From positions 1 through 46,724 of the forward strand of contig CASFSL010000004.1 of assembly GCA_949297365.1 (NCBI GenBank): a DNA stretch of 46,724 nucleotides. Direction: 5' to 3'. The notes beneath the pieces were generated by a model. That model did no database searches and had not been told where the DNA came from. It was given only the letters and a program-made list of their open reading frames with translations. The translations under genes were made by a program, and so were the position numbers. Below, one piece after another: positions 1-7,025 of the stretch; position 1 is the first letter of the stretch, and each line of letters starts with the position of its first letter. This DNA is from an uncultured Bacteroidales bacterium. Its GTDB lineage: Bacteria; Bacteroidota; Bacteroidia; Bacteroidales; UBA932.

Positions 1-2
1 CA

Positions 3-92
3 GATACTGTTGAACTCAAAACATTGTTCTGTAAACCTAACTGCAATATTGTCAATGAACTGAATGATTCAAGTGAACCTACATTGTTTTAA
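3..92 (+). CDS. IS transposase, C-terminal fragment (cut by window edge)
   Basis: An open frame enters from the window edge and ends at TAA 90-92 with the residues ELNDSSEPTLF. It is followed 29 bp later by a 14-bp sequence (TTTTTAGTGGACAC) that recurs inverted at the far right of the window, next to a transposase-like start. A short polar tail ending in a hydrophobic LF and lying just inside a terminal repeat fits the C-terminus of an IS4-type (DUF4372) Bacteroidota transposase. Only about 30 residues are visible, so the family is an inference from position and from the right-hand copy. No catalytic residues fall inside the window. Confidence 0.5.
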   Translation, partial: DTVELKTLFCKPNCNIVNELNDSSEPTLF

Positions 93-121
93 TTGTTAAA
101 CTTTTTAACTATCCTCCACAA

Positions 122-135
122 TTTTTAGTGGACAC
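122..135 (+). repeat. IS terminal inverted repeat, right end
   Basis: TTTTTAGTGGACAC is the exact reverse complement of GTGTCCACTAAAAA at 46590-46603. It lies between the end of the partial transposase frame and a gene that begins abruptly, as expected for the outer end of an IS. The flanking bases differ at the two window edges, so these are either two separate insertions or two ends seen from different copies. Confidence 0.6.
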
Positions 136-192
136 AAGTGAGCACATTTTACTAAAGATAGTGAACTGTCTGCTAACGATGAAAGTAATCCT

Positions 193-744
193 GTGTGGTC
201 ATATAAAGATATGAATGCACAAGAGAAACTCATCTCTATTCTAGAAAGTAAAGTTATTAAAGCATCCTCAATGCCTTGGACAAATGCAAGGGCTGTTTGT
301 TTTACGGAGTGTCCATGGTCAAGTTTAATGGCACATACTCAACAATATTCTACATACGGCATCGGATTCAGTAAAAGGATTGTTTATGCAAAACACGGTG
401 GGCCAGTATACTATATGAGACCAGACCATTTTAAACAACAAATGAAAAACAATGCCTTCGATAAGTATGTTTTACCATTTATTACTCCATTTTCGCCTGC
501 ATATCGCCCTAAGCATATGAGAGGAAAATACTTTCAAACGGTAGATTACAGTCATGAGAGAGAATGGCGAGTGCCACATGATTTCCCGTTTGCATACGAA
601 GATATTGAATTTGTCATATTAAACGACTACCATGATATGGCTTCATTTCCTAAGCCGCTAAAAGATGTAATAGGTCGCGATAAATTCATTTTAATTGAAA
701 ATTATAAGCAGATTGAGACTCTTTGGCCAGTTCATAAAATGTAA
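193..744 (+). CDS. AbiGi/DUF2971-like abortive-infection protein, 5' end lost at IS junction
   Basis: The product resembles the AbiGi (putative abortive phage resistance, antitoxin side) and DUF2971-like proteins: a VCFTECPWSSL block near residues 35-45, a YGIGFSKR block near 55-62, and an EREWRVP block near 122-128 are the kind of conserved blocks seen there. The same frame stays open upstream to a TGA at 139-141 and encodes HFTKD at 145-159, a motif normally near the N-terminus of this family. No start codon lies between that stop and GTG 193, and the IS ends at 135. The natural N-terminus therefore seems to have been removed by the IS, leaving GTG 193 or ATG 211 as possible starts. No partner gene is seen downstream. 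The family call is by eye and moderately secure; the truncation reading is an inference. Confidence 0.55.
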   Translation: MWSYKDMNAQEKLISILESKVIKASSMPWTNARAVCFTECPWSSLMAHTQQYSTYGIGFSKRIVYAKHGGPVYYMRPDHFKQQMKNNAFDKYVLPFITPFSPAYRPKHMRGKYFQTVDYSHEREWRVPHDFPFAYEDIEFVILNDYHDMASFPKPLKDVIGRDKFILIENYKQIETLWPVHKM

Positions 745-767
745 GTATATACAATCTTCTTCCATAG

Positions 768-795
768 TCCCCTTCAAAACAGCGAGGGGATTTTT
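768..795 (+). terminator. Intrinsic terminator after the AbiGi-like gene
   Basis: TCCCCT (768-773) pairs with AGGGGA (785-790) and is followed by a T run (TTTTTG). It lies 24 bp after the stop codon. Confidence 0.55.
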
Positions 796-890
796 GTATC
801 ATCACATACGACATAATTCCGAGAGGGGAGTATAAATTGAAAATTTGAAGAAACATGGCGTAGGAGTAAGAGAAAAACATACCTTTTGGG

Positions 891-920
891 TTGTATTTTT
901 ATATAACTTTTGTATCTTTG
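891..920 (+). promoter_or_regulatory. Bacteroidota promoter for higBA
   Basis: The -7 box TATCTTTG is at 913-920 with a TTG at 891-893 about 19 bp upstream, matching the TTTG/TAnnTTTG pattern. The start codon at 925 is only 4 bases downstream of the -7 box, so the transcript is likely leaderless or nearly so. This argues for ATG 925 rather than the upstream TTG at 910. Confidence 0.6.
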
Positions 921-924
921 CAGC

Positions 925-1248
925 ATGAAAAGGATAATCGCATATAAAGGGTACTATGCCGAATTCATGGCAAAGTTATCGGAGCAGGAGAGGAAGAAGA
1001 TACTGCGTGCGTTGCTGCTGTTTGAGACGGAGGACAAGATGCCGCATCATTACATCAAGTTTATAAGGGACGGAATATACGAGTTTAGGGTGAACTATGG
1101 AAACAATGAGTTCCGGCTGCTCTTTACCTATGACGGAGATACGATAGTCATTCTCTTCAACTGCTTCAAGAAGAAGACGCAGAAGACCCCTAAAAGCGAG
1201 ATAGATAAAGCAATAAAGTTAAAAAATGAATATTATGAGCACAAATGA
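925..1248 (+). CDS. higB: HigB-like (RelE superfamily) toxin
   Basis: The 107-residue protein has the pattern of phage-Gp49/HigB-type toxins of the RelE superfamily. These are ribosome-dependent mRNA interferases, usually encoded before their XRE antitoxin. Seen here are the block RDGIYEFRVNYGNNEFRLLFTY, here split as RDGIYEFRV, then NEFRLLF, and a downstream VILFNCFKKKTQKTP segment. The last is the typical hydrophobic strand followed by a basic tail that binds ribosomal RNA in this family. The following antitoxin gene overlaps its 3' end by 23 bp. I chose ATG 925 because the in-frame TTG at 910 lies inside the -7 region. Toxicity is inferred from family and context. Confidence 0.82.
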   Translation: MKRIIAYKGYYAEFMAKLSEQERKKILRALLLFETEDKMPHHYIKFIRDGIYEFRVNYGNNEFRLLFTYDGDTIVILFNCFKKKTQKTPKSEIDKAIKLKNEYYEHK

Positions 1249-1528
1249 CATTTATGATGTTAGCGCAGAACTTGAGAAGGAGTTCGGAGCAAAAGGTACG
1301 CCTCAGAGAGAAGCAGCGATAAACCATGCATGGGAGGAGTACAATGCTCAGATTCTTCTGGATGCAAGGAAGAATGCAGGACTTACACAGGCAGAGCTGG
1401 CCAAGCGCATAGGAGCGGATAAAGGCTATATCTCCCGTGTGGAGCGAGGTCTTACCATACCCACGGTCGCAACACTCTACAAGATAGCAGCGGCAATGGG
1501 CATGACAGTTGAGCTGAGACCTCTATAA
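1226..1528 (+). CDS. higA: HigA-like XRE-family antitoxin
   Basis: A 100-residue protein with a helix-turn-helix of the Cro/C1 (XRE) type in its second half: residues about 44-98 contain LTQAELAKRIGADKGYISRV, then an ERG turn and TIPTVATLYKIAAAMG. It starts inside the toxin gene (23-bp overlap), which couples translation. An alternative start is ATG 1235. The expected roles are to neutralise the HigB toxin and repress the shared promoter at 891-920. The N-terminal 40 residues are polar and probably form the toxin-contacting or linker part. The gene ends 16 bp before a tRNA fragment, placing the module against a likely attachment scar. Confidence 0.82.
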   Translation: MNIMSTNDIYDVSAELEKEFGAKGTPQREAAINHAWEEYNAQILLDARKNAGLTQAELAKRIGADKGYISRVERGLTIPTVATLYKIAAAMGMTVELRPL

Positions 1529-1544
1529 TCTTCGTGATATTACA

Positions 1545-1586
1545 TGTAATCAGGGGGTCGCTGGTTCAAGCCCAGCCGGGTCCACC
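1545..1586 (+). other. 3' tRNA fragment, candidate attachment-site scar
   Basis: The sequence reads as the 3' half of a tRNA: TAATCAG (3' side of an anticodon arm), a short variable region, a perfect T-arm (GCTGG, loop TTCAAGC, CCAGC) and an acceptor strand CGGGTCC followed by ACC. No matching 5' half (GGACCCG acceptor, D-arm, anticodon 5' stem) lies upstream. Instead the fragment abuts a 12-bp palindrome, ATTACATGTAAT (1539-1550). The retained bases fit a Thr(TGT) or Met tRNA. A 3' tRNA duplicate is the usual footprint of a tyrosine-recombinase element. No integrase is in the window. Confidence 0.6.
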
Positions 1587-1596
1587 CTCAAAACCA

Positions 1597-1629
1597 AGGA
1601 GTTGCAGTGATGTCTGCGACTCCTTTTTT
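1597..1629 (+). terminator. Intrinsic terminator after the tRNA fragment
   Basis: AGGAGTTGCAG (1597-1607) pairs with CTGCGACTCCT (1614-1624) with one G-T wobble and is followed by a T6 tract. A hairpin of this kind just downstream of a tRNA 3' end suggests that the tRNA's own terminator was carried along with the fragment. Confidence 0.7.
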
Positions 1630-2011
1630 CTTTCCGGCACCAACAAAAGCTAACATTTTCAGGCGCATAGGCGCATCTGCAAAAGAGTATGTGTCGGGCA
1701 ATAAAATGATAACCTTCTCCGCCCGCCTTCTGAAGGTGATGCAGAAGGGTGCAGCAATGGAAAGCAGAGAAACACCTCGTAGGTGCAATGTGCTTAATAT
1801 GTGATAGTTACGATTTTAACGAGAGATTTTAGTCGCTATCTAAGGGCGTGGTAAGAACATCGGTGCTCTGCAAAGTGTTGATTATTAGCCTGTTATGATA
1901 TGGCTCTGCTCCCGTGGTTACCATTGTTCCCGCCATTCCAGAGAAGATGCTCTCCTGAATGTCCGGGATGAACCGTTAATGGTGCTTTCCGAGATATGCG
2001 GGTATTAAAAA
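1630..2011. other. Gene-free stretch between tRNA scar and outer-membrane protein gene
   Basis: About 380 bp with only short open frames on both strands that show no domain, signal peptide or ribosome-binding context. I see no RNA gene or clear repeat. It may be decayed mobile-element DNA next to the tRNA fragment, but nothing in it proves that. Confidence 0.4.
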
Positions 2012-2043
2012 AGACTGCGCTGATGAGGTGTCAGGCGCAGTCT
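2007..2043 (-). terminator. Intrinsic terminator of the outer-membrane protein gene
   Basis: On the minus strand AGACTGCGC (complement of 2035-2043) pairs with GCGCAGTCT (complement of 2012-2020), followed by a T run (complement of 2007-2011). It lies 21 bp after the stop codon of the minus-strand gene. Confidence 0.75.
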
Positions 2044-2063
2044 CGGGTATAGTGACGGAATTG

Positions 2064-2738
2064 TCAGAAGCGGTAAGAGAGTGTGATGTGGAACGGTTTG
2101 TTCAGATGGGCACCGCTCTCACTTTTGTAGAGGGGTGTGAGGCCCCAGTCGCCGCCTATGTTGAGCTGCAGGAATTTCCAACGGACGCCGGCTCCAACAC
2201 CCCACATCATGTGGAAACGACTGAAATCTGAATCTATGTGTTTGTAGGCATCTATTTTGCGTCCTCTTTCCTTAATGTTGTATACGAGTCCAATGTCAAA
2301 GCTGGGCCCGGTGTAGATAAAAAGGCTCAGGTCGCGGATAATCTCGTATCTCCACTGAACGCGCAGAGGAATGGAGAGAGTGTGTTCGTCAATTTTTATG
2401 TAGTAACGCTTATAGGAGTCAGCAGACAGTTCGTAGAAGATACCGGTTTGAAGCCCGATACCGTAGCGGAACTCGGGCGACCAAGAAAAGCCAATCTGGA
2501 AGGACGGGGAGGATTTTTTGTTCATCCTTCCTGTCGCTATCTGATCAAGCATCATCCATGGGATTTTGGTGCTGCCGTCTGACATTTGTTTAGTCACTAG
2601 GCCGACTGATATTCCGAAAGGTCTGTTGTCAGAGGGTTCAGGATTGAATGCGATTTTGCCTTCGGGTGTACCTGCCGTTACGGGTAGAGTCAGGCAGGCC
2701 ATTGCGGCAGCGATGCAGAGAATGCTTAATTTTTTCAT
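2064..2738 (-). CDS. Small outer-membrane beta-barrel protein (PorT/OmpW-like size)
   Basis: A 224-residue protein with a clear type I signal peptide (MKKLSILCIAAAMACLTLP, then VTAG) and alternating amphipathic strands such as FGISVGLVTK, FQIGFSWSPEFRYGIGLQTG and GVGAGVRWKFLQLNIGGDWG. The C-terminus HITLSYRF ends in the aromatic residue typical of outer-membrane barrels recognised by the BAM machinery. Size and strand pattern fit the PorT-family/outer-membrane beta-barrel (OMP_b-brl) group common in Bacteroidota, whose members are rarely characterised. It is a single gene with its own terminator, divergent from pruA. No function can be named beyond a likely eight-stranded barrel in the outer membrane. 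Confidence 0.75.
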   Translation of the reverse strand: MKKLSILCIAAAMACLTLPVTAGTPEGKIAFNPEPSDNRPFGISVGLVTKQMSDGSTKIPWMMLDQIATGRMNKKSSPSFQIGFSWSPEFRYGIGLQTGIFYELSADSYKRYYIKIDEHTLSIPLRVQWRYEIIRDLSLFIYTGPSFDIGLVYNIKERGRKIDAYKHIDSDFSRFHMMWGVGAGVRWKFLQLNIGGDWGLTPLYKSESGAHLNKPFHITLSYRF

Positions 2739-3075
2739 ACGTATTGGTGTTAAGATGTTGATTAAACGTCTGTTTTATTCAGTAAATATACTGGGAATTT
2801 TCGTCAGTCGAAAAAACTTTGTATATTAATGTATAATTTAGGAAATGTGACATCAACGGCCGTATGTTTCCAGGTCACTTTTAAACGGACGTTTAATCTA
2901 CGTTAAAGTTGTCTTTGGGTCGAGTGGAAGAACGCCTTCCTTTCGGTTGTATCGTTTTGCCTGAGAGAAGAGTCCTCTGTTTCTTGTATTTTAATCTTCA
3001 AAACTTTGAAATGTGCTGCGGAAGCAGTATATTCGTGGGCGATTGACAAAACAACTAACAAAACACCCATAGAGT
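2739..3075. promoter_or_regulatory. Divergent intergenic region with GATTAAACGTC inverted repeat pair
   Basis: This 337-bp gap separates the divergent barrel gene and pruA and holds no gene. GATTAAACGTC at 2760-2770 recurs inverted as GACGTTTAATC at 2888-2898. The second copy sits in a local dyad, TTAAACG-GA-CGTTTAA (2881-2896). A further dyad, TTCAAA-AC-TTTGAA, is at 2997-3010. On the minus strand a near -7 box (TATATTTA) lies about 45 bp before the barrel gene. The repeats look like binding sites for a regulator shared by the two genes; the regulator is unknown. Confidence 0.4.
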
Positions 3076-4707
3076 ATGAAAAATGCAGTTTTCAATTTCC
3101 CTCTGCCGGCCAATGAACCGGTGAAATCCTATCTGAAAGGCTCTCCCGAGCGGGTAGCCCTCGAAGCCGAGCTCAAGAGACAGAGCAGCGTCGAACTGGA
3201 TATTCCCCTGATTATCGGCGGAAAGGAAGTGCGTACAGGCAACACCGGTAAGGTGGTTATGCCTCATGACCATGCCCATGTGCTGGCAACATATCATAAG
3301 GCCGGTCCCGAGGAGGTCAGGATGGCCATCAAGGCGGCTCTGGACGCGCACGAGGAATGGGCGGAGCTGGACTGGACGGTCCGCGCCTCCATCATGCTCA
3401 AGATAGCTGACCTGCTCGCAGGCAAGTACCGCGCTGTGATCAATGCAGCCTGTATGCTCGGACAGAGCAAGAACTTCTACCAGGCAGAGATTGACTCCGC
3501 ATGCGAGACGATCGACTTCCTGCGCTACAACGCCGCTTTCGCCTCCAAGATCTACGGCATCCAGCCCAAGAGCGGCCCCAACCAGATCAACAGCGTGGAA
3601 TACCGTCCCCTCGAGGGCTTCATCTTCGCGCTTACCCCGTTCAACTTCACTTCCATTGCCTCCAACCTCTCTATGTCTCCCGCCCTGATGGGCAACACCG
3701 TGGTATGGAAGCCTTCCACCACAGCCATCCTCTCCAACTACTATCTGATGAAGATCTATGAGGAGGCAGGCGTACCCGCAGGCGTAGTGAACTTCATTCC
3801 CGGCAGCGGCGCCGTCATCGGCAAGGAGATCTTCGCTTCGAAGGATCTGGCCGGCGTGCATTTCACCGGTTCCAGCGCGACATTCAACACCCTGTGGAAG
3901 CAGGTGGGCGAGAACATCGCAAACTACCGTTCCTATCCCCGTTTAGTAGGTGAGACCGGCGGAAAGGACTTCATCTTCGTGCATCCTTCGGCAGTGGCCG
4001 AGGAGGTCGGCAATGCGGCTTACTGCGGTGCCTTCGAGTACCAGGGCCAGAAGTGCTCCGCCGCTTCCCGCATGTACGTGCCCAAGTCCCTGTGGCCCGC
4101 TGTCCTCGAGAAGATCAAGGATACAGCCGCAAAGGTGAGGATGGGTGACGTCTGCGACCCGATGAATTTCATCAACGCCGTCATCGATGAGACTTCCTTC
4201 GACAACATCGCATCCTACATCGAATATGCCAAGGCATCGAAAGACGCTGAGATCGTGCTCGGCGGCGGGTACGACAAGTCCAAGGGCTATTTCGTGGAGC
4301 CTACTGTCATCGTCACCACAGATCCCCATTTCAAGAGCATGGAGGAGGAGATATTCGGCCCCGTCCTCACAGTCTACGTCTATGACGACGCTGATGTGGA
4401 CAAGGCTGTCGAGCTCTGCGACACCACCTCGCCTTACGGCCTTACCGGTGCCATCTGGGGCCGCGACCGTCTGGCTCTCGAGAAGATTTCCCGCAGGCTG
4501 AAATACGCGGCCGGCAACTTCTACATCAACGACAAGCCCACCGGAGCCGTTGTCGGCATGCAGCCTTTCGGCGGAGCCCGCGCATCCGGTACCAACGACA
4601 AGGCCGGCGGCGAGTTCAACCTCATCCGCTGGGTGCTGCCGCGTGCGGTGAAGGAGACTCTGGTGCCGCCCACAGACCATCGCTACACCTACATGAAAGA
4701 GGAATAA
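3076..4707 (+). CDS. pruA: L-glutamate gamma-semialdehyde dehydrogenase (1-pyrroline-5-carboxylate dehydrogenase)
   Basis: The 543-residue protein is a full-length aldehyde dehydrogenase of the PruA/ALDH4 type, which oxidises glutamate semialdehyde (from proline) to glutamate with NAD in the cytoplasm. The general base is E293 in VGETGGKDF and the catalytic nucleophile is C327 in GQKCSAASR. The ALTPFNFTSIASN block near 187-199 and the ETGGKDF context are typical of the P5C-specific group. The C-terminal GGARASGTNDKAGG block is also characteristic. The start ATG 3076 gives MKNAVFNFPLPANEPV, the N-terminus usual for Bacteroidota homologues. No proline dehydrogenase gene is adjacent, so the monofunctional enzyme probably works with a partner elsewhere. 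It is monocistronic, with a terminator at 4761-4795. Confidence 0.93.
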   Translation: MKNAVFNFPLPANEPVKSYLKGSPERVALEAELKRQSSVELDIPLIIGGKEVRTGNTGKVVMPHDHAHVLATYHKAGPEEVRMAIKAALDAHEEWAELDWTVRASIMLKIADLLAGKYRAVINAACMLGQSKNFYQAEIDSACETIDFLRYNAAFASKIYGIQPKSGPNQINSVEYRPLEGFIFALTPFNFTSIASNLSMSPALMGNTVVWKPSTTAILSNYYLMKIYEEAGVPAGVVNFIPGSGAVIGKEIFASKDLAGVHFTGSSATFNTLWKQVGENIANYRSYPRLVGETGGKDFIFVHPSAVAEEVGNAAYCGAFEYQGQKCSAASRMYVPKSLWPAVLEKIKDTAAKVRMGDVCDPMNFINAVIDETSFDNIASYIEYAKASKDAEIVLGGGYDKSKGYFVEPTVIVTTDPHFKSMEEEIFGPVLTVYVYDDADVDKAVELCDTTSPYGLTGAIWGRDRLALEKISRRLKYAAGNFYINDKPTGAVVGMQPFGGARASGTNDKAGGEFNLIRWVLPRAVKETLVPPTDHRYTYMKEE

Positions 4708-4760
4708 CGGCATTCTACCCACTCTGACAAACCGTTAGGGAGAATAAGTGGGTAAATAAG

Positions 4761-4799
4761 AATCCCCGTCACGAAAAGCAAATGTGACGGGGATTTGTA
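4761..4799. terminator. Bidirectional intrinsic terminator between convergent genes
   Basis: AATCCCCGTCAC (4761-4772) pairs perfectly with GTGACGGGGATT (4784-4795). It lies between pruA (+) and the AAA-ATPase gene (-), about 50 and 20 bp from their stops, so it can serve both. A weaker outer pair, TACCCACT/AGTGGGTA (about 4716-4754), lies just upstream. Confidence 0.7.
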
Positions 4800-4817
4800 T
4801 TGCTCTGGTATTGCTGC

Positions 4818-6386
4818 TTATTCGGAGATTTTCCAGTCGGAGATGTTGTGGGATTCCCGGTCGAAGTCGATGGCGACCTTTACGACGGGGAGACCGCATA
4901 GGGCGAAGCGCTCGGGGTACTGCTTGAGGTCAATCTGCTGCATGGCTGCCTCAGCTGAGCGGTCGAGCTTCAGTTCCACGAGGTAGAGTCTGGTGGCGGT
5001 GCGCATGACCATGTCCACCCTGCCTTTCGGGGTGCGGACTTCCACGTCCACGTAGTAGCCGAGGAGGGAGAAGATGATGTAGAGCACCTGCTGCCAGTGG
5101 CCTTCGTAGTCGGTGTTGTCGGTGTAGGGGATGGTGCCCAGGAAGGTCTGCATGGCCTTCAGTGCTCCGTCCATGTCATCTTCAAGGAGGCATTCCGCCA
5201 TAGAAATAAGGGTCGAGGAAGCCGACAGGGTGTCAGGGGTCACGTAGTACGGTATCAGGGAGCGGAACAGTCCGATTCTCACCTCCTGGTTGGGTATTCC
5301 CAATGTGTAGGACTCGATGGCCGGGATGCCTTTCTTTATAGTGTAGTACCCGCTCTGGTAGAGCAGAGGAATTATGCTGGAAAGCCGTTCTGTGGGAGTG
5401 TCGAATTCGTCCTTTCCTGCCTTGCATGTCTCTCCTAACTGAACGGGAGTCATACGGAACTTACGGATCATCTCAATCAGGTATGTCGGAGTGCCGCTGC
5501 CGAACCAATAGGCACCGATTTTTTTGTCAGCGAATGCGCATACTATGCTGAACGGGTTGTAGATATCGGGGGAGGGCCATGTGAAATGGTATCCGTCATA
5601 ATAGCTTTTGAGTTTCTCGAGGAGCTGTCTGCGGTCAAGGGCCATCTTCGCTGCCATTGTGTCTATGTCCTCGCTCATCTGCAAGAGCATCTCGTCCTCC
5701 GAGATTCCGCAGACAGCGGCGTAGGAGGTATCCATGCTGATGTTCCTCAGGTTGTTGAGTTCGCTGAATATACTCAGCTGGGAGAACTTGGTGATACCGG
5801 TCATGAAGACGAAGCGGAGATACGGGTCGCAGGCCTTGAGGGGGCTGTAGAAATTGCGCATGACGTTGCGCAGTACCGGCAGGGTCTTTTCCTCGTGTAC
5901 TACGTCCAGCAGCGGGGCATCGTATTCATCAATCAGAATAACAACCCTCTGTCCGGTCTTCATGAATGCTCTTCGGATGATCCCGGCGAGTCTGTCATTG
6001 ACGCCTGTCTCTGCCTCTACTTTTCCGTAGATATTTTCGTAACCGAGCAACTGCAGGTTGAGCATGGACTCGAGCTGTTCCTTCTCCATGTGCTTGGCCA
6101 TGCTCATGTCGAAGTGCAGCACCGGATATGTAGTCCACTCCTTCTCCAGTGCCTCTATGGTCAGCCCCTGAAACAGTTCTTTCCTGCCCTGGAAGTAATA
6201 TTTCAGCGTGGATACCAGGAGCGACTTGCCGAACCTCCTCGGGCGGCTCAGGAAGATGAACTTGGCATCGGAGTGCGTCATCCTGTAGACATACTCAGTC
6301 TTGTCGATATACATGAAGTTGCCCTCCGTCCTTATCTCGGCGAAGTCCTGCCGTCCTACCGGGTAGAGTCTCTGCTGCATGTCCAT
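4818..6386 (-). CDS. AAA-ATPase-like protein with C-terminal PD-(D/E)XK nuclease-superfamily domain
   Basis: A 522-residue protein of the Bacteroidota family that joins an AAA-ATPase-like domain (PF09820 type, residues about 5-215) to a PD-(D/E)XK domain (PF08011 type, about 425-505). The Walker A is RPRRFGKS with K54 and the Walker B is VVILIDEYD. In the C-terminal domain the nuclease-fold residues appear as GRVDMVM followed by YLVELKLD, that is D...ExK. Members are numerous paralogues with no proven role; some are suspected of being mobile or conflict-related. It has its own -7 box on the minus strand (complement of 6415-6422, TAACTTTG) and lies 42 bp downstream of parE. ATG 6386 and ATG 6380 are both possible starts. 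Confidence 0.85.
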   Translation of the reverse strand: MDMQQRLYPVGRQDFAEIRTEGNFMYIDKTEYVYRMTHSDAKFIFLSRPRRFGKSLLVSTLKYYFQGRKELFQGLTIEALEKEWTTYPVLHFDMSMAKHMEKEQLESMLNLQLLGYENIYGKVEAETGVNDRLAGIIRRAFMKTGQRVVILIDEYDAPLLDVVHEEKTLPVLRNVMRNFYSPLKACDPYLRFVFMTGITKFSQLSIFSELNNLRNISMDTSYAAVCGISEDEMLLQMSEDIDTMAAKMALDRRQLLEKLKSYYDGYHFTWPSPDIYNPFSIVCAFADKKIGAYWFGSGTPTYLIEMIRKFRMTPVQLGETCKAGKDEFDTPTERLSSIIPLLYQSGYYTIKKGIPAIESYTLGIPNQEVRIGLFRSLIPYYVTPDTLSASSTLISMAECLLEDDMDGALKAMQTFLGTIPYTDNTDYEGHWQQVLYIIFSLLGYYVDVEVRTPKGRVDMVMRTATRLYLVELKLDRSAEAAMQQIDLKQYPERFALCGLPVVKVAIDFDRESHNISDWKISE

Positions 6387-6428
6387 GATCGTTTGATTTT
6401 AAGTATTCAACTTTCAAAGTTACTAAAA

Positions 6429-6737
6429 TTATCTGAACCGCTGCCGCACATCCATCCGTTCGTGCCGTTCGTGCAGGATGCGGATTATTGTTACGTCTCC
6501 GCTTTCGGAAATGGTGTGGAATATGATGTGACGGCCTGTTTTAAGGCCGAGCAGACCGGGCATGATGTCATCGTAGTGCCGGCATATATTCGGGCCCGGT
6601 TCAGTGAGGCTGCCGCATGCGTTCATGAGTATGTTGTAGTATCTTTCAACCTGCTGCGCAGACCATGTCCGTTCAGTATGGTTCCAGATGGACGTAAGGT
6701 CGCCGACTGCCTTGTTGGTGAAACGGAGCTTACTCAT
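6429..6737 (-). CDS. parE: ParE/RelE-family toxin
   Basis: The 102-residue product matches ParE-type toxins of the RelE/ParE superfamily: an N-terminal LRFTNKAVGDLTSIWNHT helix, a central GLLGLKTGRHIIFHT strand pair and a final VTIIRILHERHERMD segment, the typical end of this fold. ParE proteins usually poison DNA gyrase, while RelE members cut mRNA; the sequence alone does not settle which. The gene starts inside the end of the antitoxin gene (8-bp overlap), the normal ParDE order. The residues HERMDVRQRF close the protein at the expected length. Confidence 0.88.
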   Translation of the reverse strand: MSKLRFTNKAVGDLTSIWNHTERTWSAQQVERYYNILMNACGSLTEPGPNICRHYDDIMPGLLGLKTGRHIIFHTISESGDVTIIRILHERHERMDVRQRFR

Positions 6738-6975
6738 CGGGCAGTCCGGTTTTCAGTCTGGCGAGGTGTGCGACAGGGTCGAAGTTGGTGGCGATGCCGC
6801 TGTTCAGACCGTCATCGATGGCATGTCTGAGTGCATTGACGCGCAGTTCTTCCTCCTCGAGAAGGCGCAGTCCGGCGCGGACCATCTCGCTGGCACTGCC
6901 GTAGCGTCCCTCTTCTATGGAGACCTGAATAAAATTGTCAAAATGAGGGCCGAGAGCCACTGATGTATTTTTCAT
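6730..6975 (-). CDS. parD: ParD-family antitoxin
   Basis: An 81-residue protein of the ParD/CC2985 type: an N-terminal ribbon-helix-helix (residues about 1-45, with ALGPHFDNFIQVSIEEGRYG and SASEMVRAGLRLLEE) and a disordered C-terminal tail (FDPVAHLARLKTGLPDE) that wraps the toxin. It precedes parE with an 8-bp overlap, which ensures antitoxin excess. A 17-bp palindrome 22 bp upstream of its start (6998-7014) is a natural operator for autorepression. Confidence 0.88.
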   Translation of the reverse strand: MKNTSVALGPHFDNFIQVSIEEGRYGSASEMVRAGLRLLEEEELRVNALRHAIDDGLNSGIATNFDPVAHLARLKTGLPDE

Positions 6976-6997
6976 CCTTTTCTAAATTTTCTGCAAG

Positions 6998-7014
6998 TTA
7001 CCAATTTTTGGTAA
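6998..7014 (-). promoter_or_regulatory. Palindromic operator upstream of parDE
   Basis: TTACCAA (6998-7004) and TTGGTAA (7008-7014) form a perfect 7-bp dyad with a 3-bp centre, 22 bp before the parD start. ParD ribbon-helix-helix proteins bind short palindromes of this kind. It lies in the 50 bp between parD and the end of the upstream peptidase gene. Confidence 0.55.
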
Positions 7015-7025
7015 TGTGCCAAAAT

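Noticed and set aside
1607-1804. 65-codon frame after the tRNA fragment
   Set aside because: Begins inside the terminator hairpin, no homology or signal, and an equally long antisense frame covers the same DNA.
2238-2829. Plus-strand frames over the barrel gene and its upstream region
   Set aside because: Antisense to a gene with signal peptide, barrel strands, terminal Phe and its own terminator.
5586-6830. 414-codon open frame on the plus strand across the AAA-ATPase and parE genes
   Set aside because: It is antisense to two genes with clear motifs, spans both of them and the gap, and shows no domain or signal. It results from codon bias on the other strand.
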